A stretch of DNA of 64,000 nucleotides from Phycicoccus sp. Root101 (GTDB taxonomy: Bacteria > Actinomycetota > Actinomycetes > Actinomycetales > Dermatophilaceae), in assembly GCF_001426245.1 (NCBI RefSeq), contig NZ_LMCM01000009.1:310001-374000 (forward strand). Direction: 5' to 3'. The notes below the pieces were generated by a model. It ran no database searches, was not told where the DNA came from, and was given only the letters and a program-made list of their open reading frames with translations. Shown in pieces: positions 8,055 to 16,225 of the stretch. The translations under genes and the position numbers were made by a program. Positions within the stretch are counted from its first letter, which is position 1, and each line of letters opens with the position of its first letter.

Positions 8055-9485
8055 TCAGCTCCCCTCCCCTGGTTGTGCGGCCGCCGGACGGGCGGCCCCC
8101 TTGCGACTGACGACGAATGCGGTTCCTGCGGCGAGCACGACCACCAGCACGACGACCCACACCCAGGCCGGGACCCCGCCGCCGTCACCCGACGGCTGCG
8201 CGGTCGCGGAGCCGTCCTTGCCGGAGGTACCTGCCGGTGCCGAGCTCGTGGACGAAGACGTGGACGAGGACGCCGACGAGGACGGCGAGGCGGTGGACGA
8301 CGGCGACGACGTGGCATCGTCGGCCAGCACCCCCGAGGCGACCTCCTCGGCGGTCGGGCCGAGGCCGTTCGCGGTGCGCAGCAACGGGTTGGTGTCCGGG
8401 TAGGACGTCGGGTCGACCCGCACGGCGTCAGCGGGGGCGAAGATCCCCCAGCCGAAGCCCGTCCTCGTCGAGTCCTGGATCTTGGGGAAGCCGGACCCGA
8501 CCCTGCGGTAGGCCGCGATCCACCCCTTCGCGCCGCTGTTGCTGGTGCCCTGCTTCATGCCCGGGTTCTTCAGGGCGGCCTGCAGGACCTGGTCCGCGGT
8601 CGCCCCGGGGTACTTCGACCAGTAGGCCGCCAGGCCGCCGGCGACCAGGGGCGCGGCGAACGACGTCCCGTCGACCAGCTTGCCCTGGGCCACCCACGTC
8701 CCGCCCCGGTGCTCGCCCAGGACGAGGCCGACCCCGGGGGCGCAGAACGCGATGCCGTACCCGATGTCGTTGGCGCCCCGGGGATCCAGCTGCGCCTTGC
8801 TGTCGCAGGCGTTCACCGCGACGACGCCGTTGTATGCCGCGGGGAAGCTCACGGCCCCGTCACCGGTGGCCGCGACGACGATCGCGCCCGCGTGCTGGGC
8901 GAGCAGGATGGCCCGCTTCTCGTCGCCGCTGGTGCTGCTCGAGCCGAAGCTGAGGTTGACGATCCTCGCCCCGTCGGCGAGCGCCTTCTCCATCGCGATG
9001 AGCAGGGGTGAGCGCTTGTCGCCGTCGTCCTTCACGCCGCAGAGGTTCTTCTCCCCCGTGCCGATGCTGTAGTGGCGCAGGGTGACCTCGGGGGCGATAC
9101 CGCGCACGCCCGGCGTGCCACCGGAGCGCGCACCCGTGCCGACGATCACCTGGGCGATCTCCGTCGCGTGGTCGGCGTCGGCGTCGGCGGCTGTCGCCGG
9201 TGCCGTGCACGGGGTGAACACCGAGGCGATGCGGCCCTTGACGTCCGCGGCGTCCGGGTCGATGGTCCCGTCGATCACCGCCACGGTCACGCCCTTGCCC
9301 TTCGCGCCGGCCGCCGCGAGGTCGTCGAAGCCCATCGCCGCTGGCCACCACGGCGTCGGGTTGGCCGCCTCGGCCGACGACGCCAGGGGCGAACCGGCCC
9401 CCGCGAGCCCGGGCAGGGCGACGAGGGCAGCGGCCACGACGGCCACCAACGACGTCCGCACGACGGATCGGGTGGGACGGTTCAC
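8055..9485 (-). CDS. Mycosin-like subtilisin protease (MycP), divergent copy
   Basis: Subtilase of the ESX-associated mycosin family, acting outside the membrane. The 476-residue product starts at GTG 10 nt after GAGGAGG. It has an N-terminal signal segment to about residue 30, Asp72 in VAVIDGTID, His106 in DADHATEIAQ, Ser275 in DGTSFAAPL, a Ser/Thr-rich spacer (about 395-430), a C-terminal transmembrane helix (about 443-463) and a short basic cytoplasmic end, which is the mycosin layout. It departs from the family in two places. The usual H-G-T is H-A-T, and the oxyanion-hole Asn of A-G-N appears replaced by Asp209 (ATGDG). It may be weakly active or mainly structural. It sits inside the substrate operon, apart from eccB. 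Confidence 0.85.
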   Translation of the reverse strand: MNRPTRSVVRTSLVAVVAAALVALPGLAGAGSPLASSAEAANPTPWWPAAMGFDDLAAAGAKGKGVTVAVIDGTIDPDAADVKGRIASVFTPCTAPATAADADADHATEIAQVIVGTGARSGGTPGVRGIAPEVTLRHYSIGTGEKNLCGVKDDGDKRSPLLIAMEKALADGARIVNLSFGSSSTSGDEKRAILLAQHAGAIVVAATGDGAVSFPAAYNGVVAVNACDSKAQLDPRGANDIGYGIAFCAPGVGLVLGEHRGGTWVAQGKLVDGTSFAAPLVAGGLAAYWSKYPGATADQVLQAALKNPGMKQGTSNSGAKGWIAAYRRVGSGFPKIQDSTRTGFGWGIFAPADAVRVDPTSYPDTNPLLRTANGLGPTAEEVASGVLADDATSSPSSTASPSSSASSSTSSSTSSAPAGTSGKDGSATAQPSGDGGGVPAWVWVVVLVVVLAAGTAFVVSRKGAARPAAAQPGEGS

Positions 9486-9546
9486 GGGACGGTGCCCTCC
9501 TCGGGACTCGTGCGACAGCGGTGGGTCGGTCGGTCGGTGCGCGGCC

Positions 9547-10170
9547 TCAGCGGGAGGCCTGGACGGCCGTGTCGCCGTCGTCGGGCGCCGGCGGGGCACC
9601 CATGACGTTGTCCGTGCCGGTGGCGGGCTGGGGGCCGGCTGCCGGGTCCGTGCCCTGTCCGGTGCCCTGGTCACCGGCCTGGCCGGTGCCGCCGTCGACG
9701 GCGTCCTTGCGGGCCTGCTCCTGCACCTTCTCGGCGTCCCTGGCCTCCTGCGTCTCGTTGGCCCGGGTGTTGCGCTGGGTGCTGTGCAGGTTCTCGGCCG
9801 CCTTGGGTGCGGCGAGCGTGGCGAACACCTCGCCGGCGCGGTTGTCCTTGTCCTCGAGGTGCGTGGCCACCTGGAGCAGCTTCTCCTGGTAGTCCTTGAC
9901 GTCCTGCTCGACACCCTTGAGCGTGTCCTCGTAGATCTGCTTGGCCGTGGCGTAGACCGAACCGAACTCCTTGCAGGAGTCGATGCCGGAGAAGGAGTCG
10001 GCGTCCAGGGTCGTCCCCACGACCTTGGACCGGCTGCCGGTGGCGCGCTCGGTCCACGCCGCACCCCGGTTGTTCGCGAGCGTGCGGATGATCTCGAAGT
10101 CGGCCTTGAGCTTGCCGTTGGTGAAGCGGTACCCCTGCGCCTGCTGTCGGTCTTCGTCGGGCAGTGCCAT
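9547..10170 (-). CDS. Putative helical ESX-associated protein
   Basis: A 207-residue protein with a predicted all-helical first 150 residues and a disordered Gly/Pro/Gln/Thr tail. The start chosen is the ATG behind GGGGGGAA. There is no W-x-G, signal peptide or membrane helix. The helical region is about the length of a WXG100 unit plus extensions, and a single Cys lies near residue 66. It sits between the two small esx genes and the mycosin in the leftward operon, so it is probably an exported protein or a dedicated partner. I do not recognise the family. Confidence 0.6.
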   Translation of the reverse strand: MALPDEDRQQAQGYRFTNGKLKADFEIIRTLANNRGAAWTERATGSRSKVVGTTLDADSFSGIDSCKEFGSVYATAKQIYEDTLKGVEQDVKDYQEKLLQVATHLEDKDNRAGEVFATLAAPKAAENLHSTQRNTRANETQEARDAEKVQEQARKDAVDGGTGQAGDQGTGQGTDPAAGPQPATGTDNVMGAPPAPDDGDTAVQASR

Positions 10171-10267
10171 CTGATTCCCCCCTGGGTCTAGTCGTGGACC
10201 TGGTGCCAGTGGTCGCGGCACGTGCCGGACCCCTTGCGGGCTCCGGCACGACCGTGGCGACTGGCTC

Positions 10268-10546
10268 CTACTGGAACAGCCCGGCGGACTTCTTGTCGCC
10301 GTCCCGGTAGTCCTCGTTGCTGGTCTCGACGGCGCTGCCGATCTCGGCCAGGACGAGCTTCATGTCCGTGATGGCCTGGGTCCACTTCTGCTTGGCCTGG
10401 GTGTAGGCCTCCTTGGCAGAACCGTCCCACTCGCTCTTCAGCGGAGAGAGCGCCTGGTCCATGTCGTTGAGCTTGTTCTCGATCTTCGACGCGCCCTGGG
10501 CGATGTCGCCGGCAGCAGCGCTCAGTCCTCCGTGGTCGACAAGCAT
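10268..10546 (-). CDS. WXG100 family protein (EsxA/EsxB-like)
   Basis: A 92-residue WXG100 protein with two predicted helices joined by the turn SEWDGSAKEAY. It ends with a Y-x-x-x-D export signal (YRDGD, about residues 80-84), the motif read by the ESX ATPase in exported partners. It follows the other small esx gene by 3 nt, the normal arrangement for a secreted heterodimer. Length and motif are typical of the family. Confidence 0.9.
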   Translation of the reverse strand: MLVDHGGLSAAAGDIAQGASKIENKLNDMDQALSPLKSEWDGSAKEAYTQAKQKWTQAITDMKLVLAEIGSAVETSNEDYRDGDKKSAGLFQ

Positions 10547-10549
10547 GTC

Positions 10550-10849
10550 TCACATACCCCCGTACTTGTTCTTCATGGCGGTCGCGGCGTTCTCGTCGCG
10601 CTCGGTGAAGGTGTTCTGCGTCGTGCGCAGGTTCTCCTCGAACGTGGACAACGCGGCGATGATCTTGGCGGAGTCCTCCTTCCAGCGGGTGAAGGTGGCC
10701 TGGAAGCTGGCCGCTCCCTGTCCCTTCCACTGGCTCTGCAGACCCTGCAAGCGGCCCTCGAGGGACTTCAGCTCGTTGTCGAGCTGTCCCCGGTAGTCGC
10801 TGACGATGCCGGCGCCTTTATTGAGTACGCCATCTCCAGCAGCAAGCAT
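10550..10849 (-). CDS. WXG100 family protein (EsxA/EsxB-like), first gene of the operon
   Basis: A 99-residue WXG100 protein, probably the partner of the next gene. The turn is SQWKGQGAASF near residue 50, between two amphipathic helices. The ATG chosen follows GGGAGG; a longer reading adds about 20 residues that do not resemble the family. No clear YxxxD/E tail is present, as expected when the other partner carries the signal. This is the first gene of an apparently eight-gene leftward operon ending at 4295. Confidence 0.9.
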   Translation of the reverse strand: MLAAGDGVLNKGAGIVSDYRGQLDNELKSLEGRLQGLQSQWKGQGAASFQATFTRWKEDSAKIIAALSTFEENLRTTQNTFTERDENAATAMKNKYGGM

Positions 10850-10954
10850 GGTGCCTCCCAACTTCCATTTCTGGCCCCCCTGGGGGCGCGCTGATCCCAG
10901 CTGCGTGCGCATGGGACGGACCCCGAAACACCATCCCCCGAGGTCCGATTTGAG

Positions 10955-11006
10955 AGACTAGCAACGTTTGCAACAGCGCAACATGGGGAGAACTCCCCCT
11001 TATGCT
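10955..11006. promoter_or_regulatory. Divergent promoter/operator region for the esx operon and eccD
   Basis: The gap of about 210 bp holds a leftward -10 candidate TAGTCT (10960 to 10955) for the esx operon and a rightward TATGCT (11001-11006) for eccD. Between them GCAAC occurs three times, at 10961, 10970 and 10978, spaced about one helical turn or less. That suggests a shared regulator site. No regulator gene is in the visible part of the locus. Confidence 0.4.
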
Positions 11007-11059
11007 GCGTCTGGCCCCACCGGGGCCGAAGGACATTTCGTCGTCACCGGGAGGGGCCC

Positions 11060-12409
11060 GTGACCGTGAGCACTGGCAGTTCTGGCACCACCACGTCGCT
11101 CATCCGGCTGTCGGTCACGGCGGGGACGCGCCGCGCGGACCTCGGTCTGCCGGGCGGCATACCCGTCGCCGAGCTGGTGCCCGAGCTGGCCCGCGAGCTG
11201 GGGCAGCTCGATCCCGCCACGGCAAGCAGGGGGTTCCGGCTCGTGCGGCACGACGGGATCACCGTGGAGCCGGACCGCAGCCTCGCCGCCCAGGGGGTCG
11301 AGGACGGGTTCGTCCTGTCCCTGGAGCCGGCCGGTGACCCCGTCGAGCTCAAGGTCTACGACGACGTGGTCGAGGCGGTCGCCGACCTCGTGGAGTCCTC
11401 CTTCGCACCGTGGACGCCCGAGAACTCTGCGCGGACGGCCCTCGGTGCCGCGGTCGCCCTGTTCGGCGCGGGCGCCGTCGCGCTCGTGACCGCCCGCACG
11501 AACGGCGTGCTCGTAGTGGGCATGGCCGGTGCCGTCGCCGTCCTGCTCGTCATCGCCGCCGCCGTCCTTTCCCAGGCCCGCCGCCAGTCCGTGTCCGGTG
11601 CTGCCCTCGCCCTGGCCGCGAGCGCGTATGCCGCCGTGGCCGGCTTCGCCGTGCCGCTGGACGGGACCGTGTGGGGACGCCCGCTGATGGTCGCCGGACT
11701 CGGCGCCGCCGTGGTCGGGGCCCTCGGGGTGCTGGTCGTCCGAGAGCACCGTCAGGTGGTGCTGGTCGGCCCCGTGGTCGGGCTGGTCCTGGCCGTGGCC
11801 GGCGCCCTGGTCGCCTACGGCGGCTTCCCGGTGGACGGCGTGGCCGCGGTGGTCTTCGCGGTCGCGATCATCGCCGGGAACCTGTTCCCGTGGTTCGCCG
11901 TGTCGTCGAGCCGGCTGACGACCCACCCGCCTCGCACGGACGCGGAGATCTTCGCCGACGCGCCAGCCGTCGACAGCCGCTCGGTCCGCCGCCAGGTGGT
12001 CGCTGGCCACGACCTCATGCTCGGCCTCGGGATCGCCGCGGGGCTCGTGGCGCTGCTCACCGCGCCGTTCGTCGCGCGCACCGGCTGGCTGGGACCAGTC
12101 CTGGGTGCCGTCGGTTTCGCCGCGGTCCTGCTGCGCACCCGCCACAGCCGCACCCACGCCACCGTCCTGGTGGCCATGGTCGTGGGCATCCTCGGCCTGT
12201 CGGTGGTCGGGGTCAGCGCCGCCCTGGCGCACCCGTCCTGGCGACCGCTGCTGGGTGTCGCCCTGGCCGGAGCCGCCGCGGTCGTCGTGGGCCTGGCGCT
12301 GGTGGCGCCGCGCTCGAGGGTCCGTCTCGGCCGCGTCGCGGACGCCGTCGACGGCGTCTGCCTCGTGGCGCTGCTGCCGCTCGCAGCTGCCGCGGCCCAC
12401 GTGTTCTAG
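11060..12409 (+). CDS. eccD: EccD, type VII secretion integral membrane protein (second of two)
   Basis: Inner-membrane pore component of ESX secretion. The 449-residue product has an N-terminal ubiquitin-like domain (about 1-85) and eleven hydrophobic helices from about residue 125 to the end, which is the EccD layout and length. The GTG start is preceded by GGGAGGGG. It diverges from the esx operon and is followed by a hairpin. The EccD-like gene at 1978 shares the architecture but has a longer linker. The two could form a heterodimer or belong to alternative complexes. Confidence 0.9.
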   Translation: MTVSTGSSGTTTSLIRLSVTAGTRRADLGLPGGIPVAELVPELARELGQLDPATASRGFRLVRHDGITVEPDRSLAAQGVEDGFVLSLEPAGDPVELKVYDDVVEAVADLVESSFAPWTPENSARTALGAAVALFGAGAVALVTARTNGVLVVGMAGAVAVLLVIAAAVLSQARRQSVSGAALALAASAYAAVAGFAVPLDGTVWGRPLMVAGLGAAVVGALGVLVVREHRQVVLVGPVVGLVLAVAGALVAYGGFPVDGVAAVVFAVAIIAGNLFPWFAVSSSRLTTHPPRTDAEIFADAPAVDSRSVRRQVVAGHDLMLGLGIAAGLVALLTAPFVARTGWLGPVLGAVGFAAVLLRTRHSRTHATVLVAMVVGILGLSVVGVSAALAHPSWRPLLGVALAGAAAVVVGLALVAPRSRVRLGRVADAVDGVCLVALLPLAAAAAHVF

Positions 12410-12420
12410 ACGGCACCGCA

Positions 12421-12457
12421 GCTCCGCTCCCGGGCGGCACCACACCGCGGGCGGAGC
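12421..12457 (+). terminator. Possible terminator after eccD
   Basis: GCTCCGC (12421-12427) pairs with GCGGAGC (12451-12457), with further partial GC pairing inside. There is no T-run. This is a weak call. Confidence 0.35.
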
Positions 12458-12491
12458 AGACCCGCAGCGATCCGGTGGGATTCGTGGGATT

Positions 12492-12522
12492 TTGACGCGT
12501 GGCGCGGCATTTCCCCTAGAAT
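12492..12522 (+). promoter_or_regulatory. Sigma70-type promoter for the LARTG protein gene
   Basis: TTGACG (-35, 12492-12497) and TAGAAT (-10, 12517-12522) are separated by 19 bp. Both boxes are close to consensus, giving a leader of about 80 nt before the GTG at 12612. The gene therefore seems to have its own promoter inside the ESX locus. Confidence 0.65.
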
Positions 12523-12611
12523 CGCACCGGCCCGGCGCGGCACCCAGGGATGAGGGGGGCAGCGGCACCGGGGCGACCACACGACGTTCGACTCGTCCAG
12601 GGGGACACACC

Positions 12612-13445
12612 GTGACATCGACTTGGCGCTCGCTCGCGCTCACCACCGCCGTCATCGCCGGATCGGGCCTGATGTTCCTGGGCCAGCAGTCCGCCTCGGC
12701 CGACACGGCCACGCCGTGCGTGACGACCACCAGCGCGACCGTCTCGGTCGACCTGACGGGGACCGGCCCCGCCGCCTGCGGCATCGACGCCCGCGACGAC
12801 AGCGCGCCGCTCGACCCGCCGGAGCCGGTCTGCGAGATCCTCCCGCAGCTCTGCGAGACCACCACGACGACCGTCCCCGACGAGACGACGAGCAGCACCA
12901 CGACGACCACGACCGACCCCGGCCCGACCGACCCGCCGACCGACACCGTGACGTCGACGACGAGCACCACGGCGACCCTGCCGACGCTGCCCACCACGAG
13001 CACGACGAGCAGCACGTCCACGACGTCGGAGCCGTCGACGACCTCGCAGCCCCCCACCAGCGGGCCTGCGACCACGACCTCCAGCTCGACGAGCACCGCG
13101 CCGGGCACTCCCGGTGGTGGGACCGGCACCGGCGGCGGGACCGGTGGCGGCACCAGCGCCCCCACCGGCACGCTCGGCACCGCCCCGGTCGACGTCGAGG
13201 GCAGCGTGGGGGCCGGCGACTGCACCGGGTTGCAGTGCGCCGACCAGTCCTACCTGGACGCCCTCGGCTCGCGCACCCAGCAGAACGCCGCCGTGCCGGC
13301 CGCCACCGCCGGCCAGGGTGCGCTGGCCAGGACCGGCGCCGAGCTGCCCTCGATGACCACGCTGGCAGGCGGACTGCTGCTCGGCGGCGCCCTGCTGCTC
13401 ACCGCCCGCAGGCGCCTCACCCCGGGGTACGCCCGCCGCCACTGA
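12612..13445 (+). CDS. Secreted Thr/Ser-rich protein with LARTG sortase-E type anchor
   Basis: A 277-residue surface protein. It has a signal peptide (about 1-31) and a small Cys-containing region. A mucin-like Thr/Ser/Pro stretch runs from about residue 83 to 165, followed by a Gly/Thr stretch and a second Cys-containing region (CTGLQC). The C-terminal sorting signal is LARTG, a hydrophobic helix and RRR. LAxTG is the form read by class E sortases of high-G+C actinobacteria. The Thr tract would be a target for O-mannosylation. Strand and position between eccD and eccB suggest a function with the secretion system, perhaps as a wall-spanning or surface element, but this is inferred from context only. 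Confidence 0.8.
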   Translation: MTSTWRSLALTTAVIAGSGLMFLGQQSASADTATPCVTTTSATVSVDLTGTGPAACGIDARDDSAPLDPPEPVCEILPQLCETTTTTVPDETTSSTTTTTTDPGPTDPPTDTVTSTTSTTATLPTLPTTSTTSSTSTTSEPSTTSQPPTSGPATTTSSSTSTAPGTPGGGTGTGGGTGGGTSAPTGTLGTAPVDVEGSVGAGDCTGLQCADQSYLDALGSRTQQNAAVPAATAGQGALARTGAELPSMTTLAGGLLLGGALLLTARRRLTPGYARRH

Positions 13446-13551
13446 CCCGGGTGGGGTCCGTCCCCGCCCGGCCACCGGCCCCCGGCCACCAGGTCCGGGC
13501 CGACACCGGCCGGGTTCGTGGCCCCGACCCCACGCAGCACGGCCACGCACC

Positions 13552-13557
13552 TAGGGT
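13552..13557 (+). promoter_or_regulatory. Putative -10 element of the eccB-mycP operon
   Basis: TAGGGT, 42 nt before the eccB start. No good -35 was found. The same hexamer is seen upstream of several other genes in the window. Confidence 0.4.
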
Positions 13558-13599
13558 GGTCGCAGCCGGACCAACCACCGCGAAAGGCAGGGAACGGGC

Positions 13600-14940
13600 G
13601 TGGCCACCAAGAAGGATCTGGTCGAGGCCCAGGCCTTCAGCCGTCGTCGGCTGACCACCGCCTTCGTCGCCGGCGCCCCCGGTGGACGCGAGGTCGAGCC
13701 TCAGCGCCCGCTGCGCGCCATCGTCGGCGGGATCGCGGTCACCGTCCTGCTCGGGGTGGGGGGCCTGGTCGCCGGCGCCCTGAAGCCGCCGCCGCCGACC
13801 GGCTGGGACGACAACCACCTCGTCATCGCCAAGAAGAGCGGTGCCCGGTACGTCGCCGTCAAGAAGACGCTCTACCCGGTCATCAACACGACCAGCGCGC
13901 GACTGCTCATCCCGTCCGGCTCGTTCTCCGTGGTCACCGTCGACGACGACAAGATCGCGACCACCCCGCGCGGACAGACCATCGGGATCCTCGGTGCCCC
14001 CGACTCGCTGACCCCGCCGTCTCGGCTGGCGCGGACCGGGTGGGTGTCCTGCCTGGCCCAGGACGGTGCCACCAGGACGGTCGTCGGACCGGGCTCCACC
14101 AGCGCGCCGGCCACGGGCCGCGCCACGGTGGTGCGCACCGCCGACGGCCTGTTCGTCGTCACCGGCCGGTACCGGCTCCCGATCTCCGGCAAGGACGCGG
14201 CGGCAGTGCTGCGCCAGCTGCGCCTGGACGCGGCCACCCCCGTGCCCGCGCCCGCAGCCTGGACCGGCCTCTTCCCTCAGGGCCCGACCCTCGGCCCCCT
14301 CCGGGTGGACGGGGCGGGCAAGGCCCTGCCCGACCTCCCTCCGGGTGCGGTCGTCGGCTCGGTCCTCGCGGTCAAGGACTCGGGCGAGACGCCCCGTCGC
14401 TACGTCGTGACGCCCACGGGCGAGCTGGCCCTGCTGTCACCGTTCGCCTACGCGCTCTACCAGATCGGGTCCGGTCGGGCGCTGGGCGCGGACCTGCAGG
14501 TCACCCCGGCCGAGATCGCCGCCCTCAAGACCACCGACCGGTCGATCGTGCCGTCCCAGTGGCCCGAGGAGCTGCCCGCCCCGGTCGACGGGCAGGCCTG
14601 CGCGACGCTCACGTCCGGTCCGAGCACGCTGCCCACCACGGCCCTCAGCACGTCGAAGGACGTGCGCGCGACCGACGGCACCGTGACCGAGGTGGCTGCC
14701 GGGTCCGGGGCACTGGTCCGCGCCATCGGCGACAACATCGTCAACCGCGGCCCCGTCTTCGTCGTCGACCCGACGGCCACCGCCTACAGCGTCGACGGCG
14801 GTGACGACACCCTGGGCCGACTCGGGTACGCCGCAGCCGACGTCGTCCCCGTCCCCCAGGCGTGGGTGGACCTGTTCCGCTCCGGCCCCACCCTCAGCGT
14901 GGCGGCGGCCCAGCAGGCCGTCACCACCGGGAAGAAATGA
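13600..14940 (+). CDS. eccB: EccB, type VII secretion protein
   Basis: Membrane-anchored ESX component whose large extracytoplasmic domain sits above the channel. The 446-residue product has a cytoplasmic N-terminus of about 38 residues containing FSRRRL, one transmembrane helix (about 39-62) and a long Pro/Val-rich periplasmic-type domain with two cysteines. Length and topology match EccB. The GTG start follows GAAAGGCAGGGA. It overlaps the downstream mycosin by 4 nt (ATGA), so the two are translationally coupled, as in mycobacterial loci. Confidence 0.9.
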   Translation: MATKKDLVEAQAFSRRRLTTAFVAGAPGGREVEPQRPLRAIVGGIAVTVLLGVGGLVAGALKPPPPTGWDDNHLVIAKKSGARYVAVKKTLYPVINTTSARLLIPSGSFSVVTVDDDKIATTPRGQTIGILGAPDSLTPPSRLARTGWVSCLAQDGATRTVVGPGSTSAPATGRATVVRTADGLFVVTGRYRLPISGKDAAAVLRQLRLDAATPVPAPAAWTGLFPQGPTLGPLRVDGAGKALPDLPPGAVVGSVLAVKDSGETPRRYVVTPTGELALLSPFAYALYQIGSGRALGADLQVTPAEIAALKTTDRSIVPSQWPEELPAPVDGQACATLTSGPSTLPTTALSTSKDVRATDGTVTEVAAGSGALVRAIGDNIVNRGPVFVVDPTATAYSVDGGDDTLGRLGYAAADVVPVPQAWVDLFRSGPTLSVAAAQQAVTTGKK

Positions 14941-16154
14941 CCCGCGCCCGGCTGGCCGCCGGTGTGGTCGCCGGCCTGCTCGGCGGTGCGGGGCTGGTGG
15001 CCACCTCGGCGGCACCGGCCGCCGCAGCGAGCTGCGACAAGGACAAGACGACCTATGTCAACGAGGAGCCGCAGGCACTGCAACGCCTCAACGCGCGCTT
15101 CGCCTGGACCCTGGCCACCGGCCGTGGAGTCACGGTGGCCGTGGTCGACTCCGGCGTGGAGGCGAAGAACGCCCACCTCGGACCGGTCCTGGTCGGTGGC
15201 AGGTCGTTCGTGCCTGACCTCGGGGCCCGCGGTGACGCCGTCGGCCACGGCACGGCCATCGCCGGGCAGATCGCGGCCCGGCCGGTCAAGGGGTCCGGGG
15301 TCATCGGGCTCGCCCCCGACGCACGCATCCTGCCGGTCCGCGTCTTCTACGCCGACGACGAACAGTCCCGCAGCGCCGGGGTCGGGCCGCGACCCGACCG
15401 GATCGCGGCCGGCATCCGGTACGCCGCCGACCAGGGCGCCAAGGTCATCAACGTCTCGATGAGCACCCCCTCGGACGACAGCCGGTTGCGGGACAGCGTC
15501 GCGTACGCCACGAAGAAGGGCTCGCTCGTCGTCGCCTCCGCCGGCAACCGGAACGTCTCGGAGAACAAGTCCGACGGGCCCCGCTACCCCGCGGCCTACC
15601 CCCAGGCCGTCGCCGTCGCCGCGGTCGACACCGCGGACCAGGTCGGCGAGGGGTCGATCCACGGACCCCACGTCGACGTCGCGGCACCGGGCACCCGCAT
15701 CCTCACCACGTTCTACGCCGCCGGGGACTGCCTCCTCGAGGAGGAGGCGGAGTCGACCAGCTTCGCGACGGCATACGTGAGCGCCGCGGCGGCGATGCTC
15801 GCCGAACGGTTCCCGGGCGAGGGGCCGGCCGGGTGGAAGCACCGCCTCGAGGCCACCGCCTCCCGCGACCAGCGCGACACCCGCGACGACTCCGCGGGCT
15901 GGGGACTGATCCAGCCCTACGAGGCCCTCACCGCGCTGACCGACGGGAGCGTCAGCGGTCCCGTCGCACCGGGTGCCACCAGGCCGCCCGTGGTCGCCGC
16001 GCCGGCCACCCGGCTCGACCTCACCCCGGCGTCGGACCCCCGCGCACCGGAACGCACCGCCGCCACGTGGTGGTCCCTGCTCGGGGTCAGTGCACTGGTC
16101 GCCCTCGCGCTGGGTGGCGCCCTGCGCCCGGGCCGGCGCCGCGCCGCCACCTGA
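14937..16154 (+). CDS. mycP: Mycosin (MycP), subtilisin-like serine protease of the ESX system
   Basis: Protease that associates with the ESX membrane complex on its outer side and is needed for its stability. The 405-residue product has a signal peptide (about 1-31), the catalytic triad Asp71 (VAVVDSGV), His104 (VGHGTAIAG) and Ser275 (ESTSFATAY), an intact oxyanion Asn204 (SAGN), a Pro/Ala-rich linker and a C-terminal transmembrane helix with a basic tail. Its coupling to eccB marks it as the core mycosin of the locus, in contrast to the divergent copy at 8055. The usual GTS around the nucleophile is STS here. Confidence 0.92.
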   Translation: MTRARLAAGVVAGLLGGAGLVATSAAPAAAASCDKDKTTYVNEEPQALQRLNARFAWTLATGRGVTVAVVDSGVEAKNAHLGPVLVGGRSFVPDLGARGDAVGHGTAIAGQIAARPVKGSGVIGLAPDARILPVRVFYADDEQSRSAGVGPRPDRIAAGIRYAADQGAKVINVSMSTPSDDSRLRDSVAYATKKGSLVVASAGNRNVSENKSDGPRYPAAYPQAVAVAAVDTADQVGEGSIHGPHVDVAAPGTRILTTFYAAGDCLLEEEAESTSFATAYVSAAAAMLAERFPGEGPAGWKHRLEATASRDQRDTRDDSAGWGLIQPYEALTALTDGSVSGPVAPGATRPPVVAAPATRLDLTPASDPRAPERTAATWWSLLGVSALVALALGGALRPGRRRAAT

Positions 16155-16225
16155 GGGTCCGCGGCGGGCACTGCCCCGCGGCAACCGGTTGGTCAGCGCA
16201 CGAGCCGGGATGGGAAGATCACGCC

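Noticed and set aside
4295-10849. Polymorphic toxin/immunity system carried by the esx operon
   Set aside because: None of the substrate candidates shows a nuclease, ADP-ribosyltransferase, NADase or pore-toxin motif, and no obvious immunity gene is present.
12855-13110. Repetitive ACG/ACC tract that might suggest a CRISPR array
   Set aside because: No constant repeat-spacer spacing; it is the Thr/Ser-rich coding region of the LARTG protein.
11000-13225. A 741-codon open frame antisense to eccD and the LARTG gene
   Set aside because: Low-complexity shadow of two well-supported genes.
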